Position numbers and translations under genes: made by a program. The notes below the pieces were generated by a model. That model was not told the DNA's origin, did not search any database, and saw nothing but the letters and a program-made list of their open reading frames with translations. A stretch of DNA of 64,000 bases from Pseudomonadota bacterium. Lineage in GTDB: Bacteria; Pseudomonadota; Gammaproteobacteria; Steroidobacterales; Steroidobacteraceae. This document shows positions 9,477 to 16,895 of the stretch, one piece after another (positions within the stretch are counted from its first letter, which is position 1; each line of letters starts with the position of its first letter). The DNA lies in contig JADIYJ010000027.1 of the NCBI GenBank assembly GCA_016705325.1, positions 124,001-188,000 on the forward strand, written 5' to 3'.

Positions 9477-10435
9477 GCGCTCGCCTGCGCAGCCGGTGGC
9501 GCGGTCGGCTGGCCACTGCCGACGTCGCGGCCTTCGACGAGGCGCATGAAGAGTTCTTCGAGGCGGTTGGACTTGTTGCGCATGCTCACGACTTCACCAC
9601 CTGCAGCGGACAAGGCGGCGAAGATCTCGTTCAGGTTCTGCTCCTTGTTGACCTCGACCTCGAGCGTGGTCTCGTCCGGCGCCGTCATGCGATAACCAGG
9701 CAGCGACAGGCTCCGGCGCAGTGGCCCGCGCAGGTTGAGCACGAAGGTCTCCGTCTGCAGCTTGCGCAGCACGGTCGACATGCGGTCGTTCTCGATGATG
9801 CGGCCTTCGTCGATGATCGCGATGTGGCGGCAGAGGCTCTCGGCCTCCTCGAGGTAATGCGTCGTCAGGATGATCGTGGTGCCCTGCTCGTTGATCCGGC
9901 GCAGGAATTCCCACATCGAGCGGCGCACCTCGATGTCCACGCCTGCGGTCGGCTCGTCAAGGATCAGCAATTGCGGCTCGTGGATCAGCGCGCGCGCGAT
10001 CATGAGCCGGCGTTTCATGCCGCCCGACAGGGACCGCGAAATCGTCTCGCGCTTGTCCCACAGCTGCAGCTGGTTGAGCCAGTACTCCATCCGCTCGCGC
10101 GCGACGGGGCGCGGGATGCCGTAGAAGCCGGCCTGGTTCAACAGGATCGTCGAAATCTTCTCGAACTGGTTGAAGTTGATTTCCTGCGGCACGACACCGA
10201 GGCAGGACTTCGCCGCCTCGAGTTCGCTGTCGATGCTGTGCCCGAACACGGTCACCGTGCCGCTCGACTTGTTGACGAGCGACGACACGATGCCGATCGC
10301 CGTCGACTTGCCCGCGCCGTTCGGCCCGAGCAGCGCGAAAAAGTCGCCCTCCTCCACGTCGAGGTCGATGCCCTTCAAGGCCTGGACCCCGTTGTTGTAC
10401 GTCTTGCAAAGCTGGCGCAGCGACAAGGCCTTCAT
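9473..10435 (-). CDS. ABC transporter ATP-binding protein (YadG-like)
   Basis: The 320-residue product has Walker A 'GPNGAGKST' (near residue 37), Q-loop 'VVPQEINF', signature 'LSGGMKRRL', Walker B 'LLILDEPTAGVD' and switch His in 'TTHYLEEAE'. A C-terminal extension of about 100 residues follows, as in YadG-like and DrrA-like ATPases. The start at 10435 (MKALSLRQL) gives the normal N-terminus; the open frame further upstream is not family-like. It partners the overlapping permease gene. An ATPase of this type energises export across the inner membrane. Confidence 0.93.
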   Translation of the reverse strand: MKALSLRQLCKTYNNGVQALKGIDLDVEEGDFFALLGPNGAGKSTAIGIVSSLVNKSSGTVTVFGHSIDSELEAAKSCLGVVPQEINFNQFEKISTILLNQAGFYGIPRPVARERMEYWLNQLQLWDKRETISRSLSGGMKRRLMIARALIHEPQLLILDEPTAGVDIEVRRSMWEFLRRINEQGTTIILTTHYLEEAESLCRHIAIIDEGRIIENDRMSTVLRKLQTETFVLNLRGPLRRSLSLPGYRMTAPDETTLEVEVNKEQNLNEIFAALSAAGGEVVSMRNKSNRLEELFMRLVEGRDVGSGQPTAPPAAQASA

Positions 10436-10488
10436 GGCGGGACGGACGTTCACGGGAGGGGAGCGAAGGGTAATGTGCGGGCACCCCG

Positions 10489-11205
10489 TCAGCAAGGAAC
10501 GTCGGTGTCGTCGGCGGGTCCCCTGCGGTGAGCCGGGCGTGTGCGGCGCGCAGTGGCTCGGCGCACGATGACCGGATCGCGCTCGCAGCGCCCGAGCAGA
10601 CATAGCCCCGTCGAATAGGCCCAGTTCAGGTCCGCCTGCACGGTGCCTGCTGCAGCGTCGGCCAGCAGGCTCCAGTAACGTGAGTGCCCAGGCCACCGCG
10701 GGCGCACCAGCCCGGGCCACGAAGCGAGCCGAAACGAGTCGGACGGCGTCAGCGCGGACAGGCGGGCCTCGGATGTCGACCCCAGCCCGAAGGCAATGCG
10801 GGACGAGAACGGCACGTTCTCGGCCAGCCGCCGCGCCACACTGAGCGCAACCAGTCCGAAAGAACGACGGGTCTCACCACGCGCGCGATCGACGAATTCC
10901 GCGCCGGTGTCCGCGACGGACTCGAGACGCCACGGCGGTGCCTCGTCATCCCGGGGCAACGCGAGTTCAAACAGCGAGATCGGACTGCGCGCGGCACGCT
11001 CCCGGGCTTCCGGCGCAACCTCGGTGAGCTGCTTGACCGTCGCGGCGGGCAACTGGAACCAGCAATCGGCCCCGTGGCCGGGGTCGAGCGCGTGCGCCAG
11101 GAACAGGCGATTGAGGTCTGCAATATCCCGGCGCACGGCCGGATTAAGCAGGTTGCCGTGGTGCAGCCAGGCAGTATTGGGCGACGTCAGCTCTGGATCA
11201 GTCAT
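10489..11205 (-). CDS. FlhD-like protein with long C-terminal extension (divergent partner of FlhC-like gene)
   Basis: The 238-residue product has no clear database-level name from sequence alone. Residues about 20-75 ('RRDIADLNRLFLAHAL', 'CWFQLPAATVKQLTEVAP', 'SPISLFEL') follow the FlhD pattern D-I-x2-L-N-x3-L-x2-A ... F-x-L ... L-x3-P ... L-F-x-L. The rest (about 160 residues) is longer than FlhD (about 115) and unfamiliar: it contains 'FGLVALSVARRLAENVPF' and 'RYWSLLADAAAGTVQADLNWAYSTGL' (core: AAAGTVQADLNWAYSTG). The gene is divergent from an FlhC-like gene, with palindromes between them. I infer that the two proteins form an FlhDC-like regulatory complex unrelated to a visible flagellar locus. 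The FlhD assignment is tentative. Confidence 0.5.
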   Translation of the reverse strand: MTDPELTSPNTAWLHHGNLLNPAVRRDIADLNRLFLAHALDPGHGADCWFQLPAATVKQLTEVAPEARERAARSPISLFELALPRDDEAPPWRLESVADTGAEFVDRARGETRRSFGLVALSVARRLAENVPFSSRIAFGLGSTSEARLSALTPSDSFRLASWPGLVRPRWPGHSRYWSLLADAAAGTVQADLNWAYSTGLCLLGRCERDPVIVRRATARRTRPAHRRGPADDTDVPC

Positions 11206-11215
11206 GGTCGATTCC

Positions 11216-11245
11216 CCATATATGGTCGAAACAGACCACATATGG
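11216..11245. promoter_or_regulatory. Operator palindrome 1 in the FlhD-like/FlhC-like intergenic region
   Basis: The sequence reads CCATATATGGTC-N6-GACCACATATGG: two 12-base arms with one mismatch around a 6-base centre. It begins 10 bases upstream of the FlhD-like start codon. A half-site TGGTC also sits at 11205-11209. It shares the core TGGTC-N6-GACCA with two further sites in this window. Confidence 0.7.
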
Positions 11246-11262
11246 ATATAGAATCTCATGGT

Positions 11263-11278
11263 TGGTCGTAATAGACCA
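11263..11278. promoter_or_regulatory. Operator palindrome 2 upstream of the FlhC-like gene
   Basis: TGGTC-N6-GACCA, followed by TATGTGG as in an imperfect extension of the arms of palindrome 1. It ends 35 bases before the FlhC-like start codon and is centred 40 bases from palindrome 1, about four helical turns, which would allow cooperative binding on one face. Confidence 0.65.
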
Positions 11279-11313
11279 TATGTGGCCAAAACATCAAGAA
11301 TGGGAGGAAGGCC

Positions 11314-11859
11314 ATGAGAATCACAGACAGCCGGTACGATCGCGATCGCCTGCGCTTGGCTATCACTCACCGGATGATCGCGCTGGAAGCCCGCACCCGC
11401 ACCATCCGGATCGCGACGCAGTTGTCGGACGACAGGATCCGACGCATGTATCGCGACTATTTTGCCTCGATCGGCGGCAACCTCGTCCGGCGCCGGCGCG
11501 GTAAATCGCCACGGCAGATGTCGTATTTCCGGCGTTCGCTCGAGCACGAACAGCAGGCGGCCCTGCTGGGCTCCCTGCTGCGGCTCTGCAGCCTGCTGCG
11601 GCCGTATTCAGGTGGCTTTCGGCCCGCGCTGGAGGACGTCGGCTGCTTCTGCGATGCGTACGAGACCTACCAGGGACTCTGGCCAGAAGGGCACATCTCG
11701 TTCGAGCACGCGTGGCACCTGTGGCAGGTGTTCTGCCACAACGACGAATTCGTGCTGTCGAACTGCCCCGACTGCGATTCCCTCTGGCTGCAGGACACCT
11801 TGGAAATCCTGCCAGACAACTGTCCGGCATGCAGGCGAGGGTCGCCGGCCCGCACGTGA
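11314..11859 (+). CDS. FlhC-like transcriptional regulator (orphan)
   Basis: The 181-residue product resembles FlhC. The N-terminal helix region 'LRLAITHRMIALEARTRTI' and 'QLSDDRIRRMYRDYFASIGG' matches the FlhC pattern of '[21 protein letters not shown]' type sequence (both split here). The C-terminus carries two CxxC pairs, 'NCPDC' and 'NCPAC', about 20 residues apart, matching the zinc site of FlhC. It starts at ATG 11314 behind a GGGAGGA ribosome site. No flagellar genes are present in the window, so it probably controls other targets. Palindromes in its own promoter suggest autoregulation with the divergent FlhD-like gene. Confidence 0.72.
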   Translation: MRITDSRYDRDRLRLAITHRMIALEARTRTIRIATQLSDDRIRRMYRDYFASIGGNLVRRRRGKSPRQMSYFRRSLEHEQQAALLGSLLRLCSLLRPYSGGFRPALEDVGCFCDAYETYQGLWPEGHISFEHAWHLWQVFCHNDEFVLSNCPDCDSLWLQDTLEILPDNCPACRRGSPART

Positions 11860-11920
11860 CGTGAGGCAGCGGACAGGGGCCGCGCTAAACTCGCGTTCCC
11901 CTCGCCTGCCGGTCGCGGCC

Positions 11921-12883
11921 GTGCCTGCACCACCCAACGTCTTCGCTGGACCGTACCTGGATCGCATTGCGCACCTGCGCAAGGACGAGGCGTTCGTGGC
12001 CGATGCCCTGCACGGCGCCAAGGCCCGCATCGTGCCCGTGCACGAGTCGCGCATTCTCGTGCAGCGCGGCCCTGACGGCTGGTCGGCGGCGTTTGCGACA
12101 GCCATGGATCTCGGGAGGCTGCCCGTGCTCGCCGCCGAACCCGTGTTGCTGGGCTGCTTCGACGATTGCATCTATTTCGCCGCCGAAGTGGCAAGCCCGG
12201 ATCCGGTGCAGGCGCTGTTCACGACGGGCTCGGTCAGGTTCGAGGATCTCCGCAACGCCGGCGGCCAGCTGCCGGAGCAGCAGGCCGGCGTGCTCGCGTA
12301 TGCGCGCGCCATGCTCTACTGGCGCAGCCGTCACCGTTACTGTGGCGCGTGCGGTGCGCCAACTCGCATCGCCAGCGCCGGCCACGTCATGAGGTGCACG
12401 AACGACGCCTGCGGCATCGATCATTTTCCACGCCTGGATCCCGCCATCATCGTGCTGGTCACGGATGGCGAGCGGGCGTTGCTCGGCCGCCAGGCCTCCT
12501 GGCCCGCCGGACGGTATTCGACGATCGCGGGCTTCGTCGAACCCGGCGAGAGCCTGGAAGATGCCGTGGCCCGCGAAGTGCTGGAAGAAACCGGCGTGAC
12601 GGTGCTCGAATCGACTTACCACTCGTCGCAACCGTGGCCGTTCCCATCGTCGCTGATGATCGGCTACACGGCGCTGGCCGCTGCAGAGTCGGTCCCACGC
12701 GCTGACGAAGAGCTCGAAGACGTCCGCTGGTTCACTCGCCAGGAAATCGCCGCAGGTTTTCCCGGGTTGCCACCGCCGCAGTCCGTTTCGTTCCGCCTCA
12801 TCGAGCGCTGGTACGACTCCGGCCCGGACCTGCCCCTGGCGCAGACACCGGGCATCACGCTCTGGGGTTCGCGGCGCGGTTGA
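11921..12883 (+). CDS. nudC: NAD(H) pyrophosphatase / NAD-cap decapping NUDIX hydrolase
   Basis: The 320-residue product has the NudC architecture: an N-terminal substrate domain, a four-cysteine zinc ribbon ('YCGACG' and 'CTNDACG') and a NUDIX box 'GFVEPGESLEDAVAREVLEE' followed by TGV. After the box comes the family motif 'SQPWPFPSSLMIGY', which determines NADH specificity (SQPWPFPxS). It hydrolyses NAD(H) to NMN(H) and AMP and removes NAD caps from RNA. The start is GTG 11921, since no ATG lies before the conserved N-terminus. Confidence 0.95.
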   Translation: MPAPPNVFAGPYLDRIAHLRKDEAFVADALHGAKARIVPVHESRILVQRGPDGWSAAFATAMDLGRLPVLAAEPVLLGCFDDCIYFAAEVASPDPVQALFTTGSVRFEDLRNAGGQLPEQQAGVLAYARAMLYWRSRHRYCGACGAPTRIASAGHVMRCTNDACGIDHFPRLDPAIIVLVTDGERALLGRQASWPAGRYSTIAGFVEPGESLEDAVAREVLEETGVTVLESTYHSSQPWPFPSSLMIGYTALAAAESVPRADEELEDVRWFTRQEIAAGFPGLPPPQSVSFRLIERWYDSGPDLPLAQTPGITLWGSRRG

Positions 12884-12919
12884 CACCCGCCCGCCGCCCG
12901 CAGCCTGCGCAGTCGCAAC

Positions 12920-13600
12920 GTGACGCTGGCAATCCTGCTCGTGCTCGTCGCCGCGTTCGGCGCCGGTTTCATCGACGCGCTGGCGGGCGGCGGCGGCCTG
13001 ATCCAGCTGCCCGCGCTGTTTGCCACGTTTCCGCAGGCACCGCACACCACTTGCTGGGTACGGCGCTGCCGGGTTCGCGGGCACCCGGCGCGATGCCCGG
13101 TTCATCCGGCGTGCGCTCGTTGGGGCCCGGTGGGCCGGCCGCGGGCGGTGTTGCCGCCGCCTCGTCGGCGCGTGGCTGGCGGGCGTTTGCCGGAGCGGTT
13201 CCGCGCGGGGGCTTCGTGCTCGTCTACGCTGCTGAACAAGGCCGGGCCGCGCCGCCCGCGCCCTCAGCCAGCGGGCTGGGATCGGGGGAATCATCGGCCT
13301 GTACGATGGATTCTTCGGCCCGGGCACCGGCAGCTTCCTGGTCTTGCTGTTCGTCCGCTTGTTCGGGCTCGACTTCCTGCATGCATCGGCCTCGGCCAAG
13401 ATCGTCAATGCCGCCACCAATGCCGCGGCGATCATCCTGTTCGGGCTGACCGGCGAACTGTACTGGCTGCTGGGCCTCGCGCTGTCGGTCAGCAACATCG
13501 CCGGCGCGCAGTTCGGCAGCCACCTTGCGATCCGGCGCGGCAGCGCCCTGGTGCGCAAATCCGGCGTGGGACGCCATCCGGCTGCACCTGTAAGCAGGCG
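12920..13600 (+). pseudogene. TauE/SafE-type membrane exporter, broken by several frameshifts
   Basis: The 5' part encodes 'FGAGFIDALAGGGGLIQLPA', the hallmark start of TauE/SafE permeases. The 3' part, in another frame, encodes 'GLYDGFFGPGTGSFLVLLF', 'ASAKIVNAATNAAAIILF' and 'SVSNIAGAQFGSHLAIRRG', the typical second half. Between about 13035 and 13275 the family reading moves through all three frames (for example 'GYGAAGFAGT' and 'RDARFIRRA' in a third frame), so at least three indels are needed. Family members export sulfite or organosulfonates. The product cannot be made as written. Decay is more likely than error because of the number of breaks, but raw reads should decide. Confidence 0.8.
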
Positions 13601-13659
13601 CCGCGTCAGGACCGCTAGAATGCACGGGCGGGGTTGGTTGCACGGTCGAGGTTGGAAAC

Positions 13660-14265
13660 ATGGATCTGTCCTGGACGACGTTTGCCGGCATCGCGCTCGG
13701 TATCGGCCTCGCCGCGGCCACGGGCTTCCGTGTGTTCCTGCCGCTGCTGGTTGCCGGTGTTGCCGGGCACTTCGGCTACATCCCGCTGTCCGAGAACTTC
13801 CAGTGGCTCGCGAGCATGCCGGCGCTGGTGATGCTCGGCACGGCCGCTGCTGCCGAAATCCTGGCGTATTACATTCCCGGCGTAGACCACGCACTCGACG
13901 TCGTGGCGAGCCCCGCCACGCTGGTGGCCGGCGCGGTTGCAAGCGCCGCGGTGATGACGGACCTGCCACCGAGCATCCTCTGGCCCGTCGCGATCATCGG
14001 CGGCAGTGGGATTGCCGGCCTGACGAAAGGCAGTTCGGCATTCATCCGCGCGAAGTCCGGCCTGATGACGGGCGGTCTCGGCAATCCCGTGGTCTCCACG
14101 GCCGAGACGCTCGGCGCCACGGGCCTGTCGCTGTTCGCCATTGCGCTGCCGCTGGTTGCGCTCGTGCTGATTGTCGTGCTGCTGATCTGGGTGGTGCGCA
14201 GGACGGGGCGCTTTTTCTTCGGGCGCCGCAAGGTCGACGTCATCACTGCCCCGCGGGAGCGCTGA
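13660..14265 (+). CDS. DUF4126 family membrane protein
   Basis: The 201-residue product has about five hydrophobic segments, including 'IALGIGLAAATGFRVFLPLL' with the family-typical AAxGxRxFxPL pattern and 'VALVLIVVLLIWVVRRTGRF' near the C-terminus. DUF4126 proteins are inner-membrane proteins of unknown function. It ends nine bases before the NRDE gene, so the two may share a transcript with tamA-tamB further on. The start at ATG 13660 follows a weak ribosome site. Confidence 0.85.
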   Translation: MDLSWTTFAGIALGIGLAAATGFRVFLPLLVAGVAGHFGYIPLSENFQWLASMPALVMLGTAAAAEILAYYIPGVDHALDVVASPATLVAGAVASAAVMTDLPPSILWPVAIIGGSGIAGLTKGSSAFIRAKSGLMTGGLGNPVVSTAETLGATGLSLFAIALPLVALVLIVVLLIWVVRRTGRFFFGRRKVDVITAPRER

Positions 14266-14274
14266 GCGGGGTCT

Positions 14275-15447
14275 ATGTGCCTGCTCGTGCTCGCATGGAA
14301 CTCCCACCCGCGCTATCGGCTGATCGTGGCCGCAAACCGCGACGAGTTCCATGATCGTCCCTCTGCCCCGCTCGGCTGGTGGCCCGACGACACGCGCATT
14401 CTCGCCGGCCGCGACCTGCGCGGGTCGGGCACCTGGCTGGGCGCGGCACGATCCGGTCGGTTCGGCGTCGTCACCAATTTCCGTGAACTCGAGCGACCCG
14501 CAGCGGAAGCGCCATCGCGCGGCGACCTCGTGAAGCGCTTCCTGTCCGGAACGATCTCGCCGCAGGAATACTTCGACGACCTGCGCAACCGCGCGACGGC
14601 CTACGCTGGCTTCAACCTGTTGCTCGGCGGGCCTCGCTCGCTCCATTACTACTCGAACCGCGATGGGCTCGAAGCGAGGCCGCTGGGTCGCGGCATCTAC
14701 GGCCTCAGCAACCACTGGCTCGATTCGCCGTGGCCCAAGTTGCTGCGCACGAGAGAGCGGCTGTCGGACACGATCGCGACCGCTGCCGTGGCACCTGAAT
14801 CGCTGTTCACGCTGCTCGCGGATCGCCTGCCGGCCGACCTCGACGAAACACCGGACACCGGCCTGCCGCCCGAATGGGAGCGCGCCTTGTCCGCGCCTTT
14901 CGTCGTGCACGAAAGATATGGCACGCGCTGCTCGTCGGTGCTGCTGGTCGAGCGCGACGGCCGCACCACGATGTGCGAGCGCCGGTTCGACGCCGGCGGG
15001 AACATGACCGGTGCGACGCGACTCGAGTTCGCAAGCACCGAAGCACCGGGGGGGGGGGGGGGGGGGGGGGCCGCCGGTCACCGGAATGAACGCGATCGAC
15101 GCGCACAGGCCTCGAGCGTTGCTGTGTCTGCTGGGGCAGGTTCTGCTGGCCTGCGCATTCGGATGGACCGGGATGGCGCTTGCGGCGGCGCCCAGGGAAC
15201 GCATCGAGATCAAGATCGATGGCGTGCCCGACGACATTGCGGCCAACGTCCGCTCGTACCTGACCCTGTCGCGTTATGTGACCCGCGACGACCTGACCGA
15301 CCCGCAGGTGAGGCGGCTGGCCGACCGCGCCGTGGACGAAGCCGCCGACGCGCTGCGTCCTTTCGGGTTTTACGCACCGACCATCCGCAGCCGGACGAGC
15401 CGCGACGATCCGAAGTGGATCGTGCGCCTGAAAATCGTGCCCGGTGA
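14275..15447 (+). CDS. NRDE / TANGO2 family protein; frame runs past its natural end through a poly-G tract
   Basis: The N-terminus 'MCLLVLAWNSHPRYRLIVAA' leads into NRDE at residues 22-25, and 'GTWLGAARSGRFGVVTNFRE' follows, all typical of the NRDE/TANGO2 family (Ntn-hydrolase-like fold, role unknown; TANGO2 has been linked to heme handling). Family similarity stops at about residue 255, just before 23 G residues at 15048-15070. In the literal sequence the frame then continues in non-homologous sequence inside tamA to 15447. A tract longer by one G, or shorter by two, would end the protein at TGA 15087-15089, which overlaps the tamA ATG as ATGA. That is the likely native end. Confidence 0.85.
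   Translation: MCLLVLAWNSHPRYRLIVAANRDEFHDRPSAPLGWWPDDTRILAGRDLRGSGTWLGAARSGRFGVVTNFRELERPAAEAPSRGDLVKRFLSGTISPQEYFDDLRNRATAYAGFNLLLGGPRSLHYYSNRDGLEARPLGRGIYGLSNHWLDSPWPKLLRTRERLSDTIATAAVAPESLFTLLADRLPADLDETPDTGLPPEWERALSAPFVVHERYGTRCSSVLLVERDGRTTMCERRFDAGGNMTGATRLEFASTEAPGGGGGGGAAGHRNERDRRAQASSVAVSAGAGSAGLRIRMDRDGACGGAQGTHRDQDRWRARRHCGQRPLVPDPVALCDPRRPDRPAGEAAGRPRRGRSRRRAASFRVLRTDHPQPDEPRRSEVDRAPENRAR
15048..15070. repeat. Homopolymer of 23 G residues at the NRDE/tamA junction
   Basis: An uninterrupted run of 23 G. Tract length sets the reading of the 3' end of the NRDE gene: 23 reads through to 15447, 24 or 21 stops at 15087-15089, and 22 joins NRDE in frame to TamA. It may be a phase-variable contingency tract or a sequencing/assembly artefact. 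Confidence 0.9.
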
Positions 15448-16894
15448 ACCCGTGCTCATGAAAGCCGTCGACGTCGAGATCATCGGCGCCGGTGCAGTCG
15501 ACAAGTCCCTGCTGCAGGTGGTAGCCGAAACGACGCTCAAGCCCGGCACGCGCCTCGACCATGCCAGTTACGAGGCGCTCAAGGCGTCATTGATGCGCAC
15601 GGCGCGCGATCGGGGCTTTCTCGACGCCACGCTGACGCGCCGCGAGCTGATCGTGAACCCTGCCGGGCTGACGGCGGATGCCCGCCTCACGCTCGAGACC
15701 GGCGGTCGCTACGAATTCGGCGCCCTGGAACTGGACCAGAACGTCATCAACGACGACCTGATGCGGGCCTTCCTGCGTTTCTCACCGGGCCAGCCGTTTT
15801 CACCCGAGGCGCTGAACAGCACGCAGTTCGCGCTCGAGGACAGCAATTATTTCTCGTCGGTCGTCATCACACAGGGTGAACGCGACCGGGAATCGCTGAC
15901 GGTACCGGTGAAGATCCGGGTCGAGCCGATCAAGCGCAATCGTTATGCCGTGAATGCAGGTTACGGCACCGACACCGGCATCCGCGGCCAGTTCACCTGG
16001 GACAACCGGCTGGTCAACACGAAAGGTCACCGGTCGCGCGTCGAACTCACGGCCTCCGAGATCCGCTACGAGGCCCTCGTTCGCTACGTGATTCCGGTCG
16101 GCGACCCGAGCCTCGAGAAACTCGAGTTCTCGCTCGGCTACATCGATGAGGACATCGGCGATCTCAGGAGCCAGCGCACCGAGCTCACCGGCGGCCTGAC
16201 GCAGGTCTTCGGACACTGGCAGCAGGTCATGTTCCTCAAGCTCAACGACGAGCGCACGATCTATCCCGACGGCAGCTCGAACGATGCCCTGCTGCTGATC
16301 CCCGGCATCAGCTATGCGAGCCTGCCGCCGAACTTCCTGACGGGATGGGTGCGAGACGCGGCGTATTACCTCGAGTTGAGCGGCAGCCCCGCCACGCTGG
16401 GATCCGATGCTTCCTACCTGCGCTTTTATGGCCGGGCGGAGCGCGTGTGGCCGATCCGTGGGCCCTGGTACTTTCGCGGTCGCGCCGAATTCGGCACCAG
16501 CTGGGTGGACGATTTCTCCGAGTTGCCCGCCTCGCAGCGATTCTTCGCCGGTGGCGACCGCAGCGTTCGCGGCTTCGCGCTCAACTCACTGAGCCCGCCG
16601 CTGCCGGCAAGCGAGACCAAGGCCGGCGTCTCGTCGGGCCAGGGCGGCGGCGGCGAGCACAAGATCATCGCCAGCATCGAGTTCGAACGCGATTTTCGAC
16701 GCAACTTCCGCGGCGCCGTGTTCTTCGACACGGGCAACGCGTTCAACGACTGGAGCGCACCGCTCGAATATTCGGTCGGCGTCGGCGTGCGCTGGAGACT
16801 GCCGATGCTCATGATCGGCTTCGACGTGGCGCAGGCCCTGTCGCAGTCCGACCTCAAGCCACGCCTCCACCTGAACATCACGCAGGTGCTGTAG
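15086..16894 (+). CDS. tamA: Outer membrane translocation/assembly module TamA (Omp85/BamA superfamily)
   Basis: The 602-residue product begins with a signal peptide ending near 'MALAAAPRE'. Three POTRA domains follow (from 'IEIKIDGVPDDIAANVRSYL' onward) and then a C-terminal 16-strand barrel of the Omp85 type. The barrel includes 'GGDRSVRGF', the conserved (V/I)RGY/F-like lid-loop motif of Omp85 proteins, and ends in 'HLNITQVL'. TamA sits in the outer membrane and works with TamB in lipid transport and assembly of some outer membrane proteins. ATG 15086 gives the complete signal peptide. The gene directly precedes tamB with one base between, so the pair is co-translated. Confidence 0.93.
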   Translation: MNAIDAHRPRALLCLLGQVLLACAFGWTGMALAAAPRERIEIKIDGVPDDIAANVRSYLTLSRYVTRDDLTDPQVRRLADRAVDEAADALRPFGFYAPTIRSRTSRDDPKWIVRLKIVPGEPVLMKAVDVEIIGAGAVDKSLLQVVAETTLKPGTRLDHASYEALKASLMRTARDRGFLDATLTRRELIVNPAGLTADARLTLETGGRYEFGALELDQNVINDDLMRAFLRFSPGQPFSPEALNSTQFALEDSNYFSSVVITQGERDRESLTVPVKIRVEPIKRNRYAVNAGYGTDTGIRGQFTWDNRLVNTKGHRSRVELTASEIRYEALVRYVIPVGDPSLEKLEFSLGYIDEDIGDLRSQRTELTGGLTQVFGHWQQVMFLKLNDERTIYPDGSSNDALLLIPGISYASLPPNFLTGWVRDAAYYLELSGSPATLGSDASYLRFYGRAERVWPIRGPWYFRGRAEFGTSWVDDFSELPASQRFFAGGDRSVRGFALNSLSPPLPASETKAGVSSGQGGGGEHKIIASIEFERDFRRNFRGAVFFDTGNAFNDWSAPLEYSVGVGVRWRLPMLMIGFDVAQALSQSDLKPRLHLNITQVL

Positions 16895-16895
16895 C

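Noticed and set aside
9461..10531. A 356-codon forward frame antisense to the ABC ATPase
   Set aside because: No domains; the ATPase on the reverse strand has all Walker and signature motifs.
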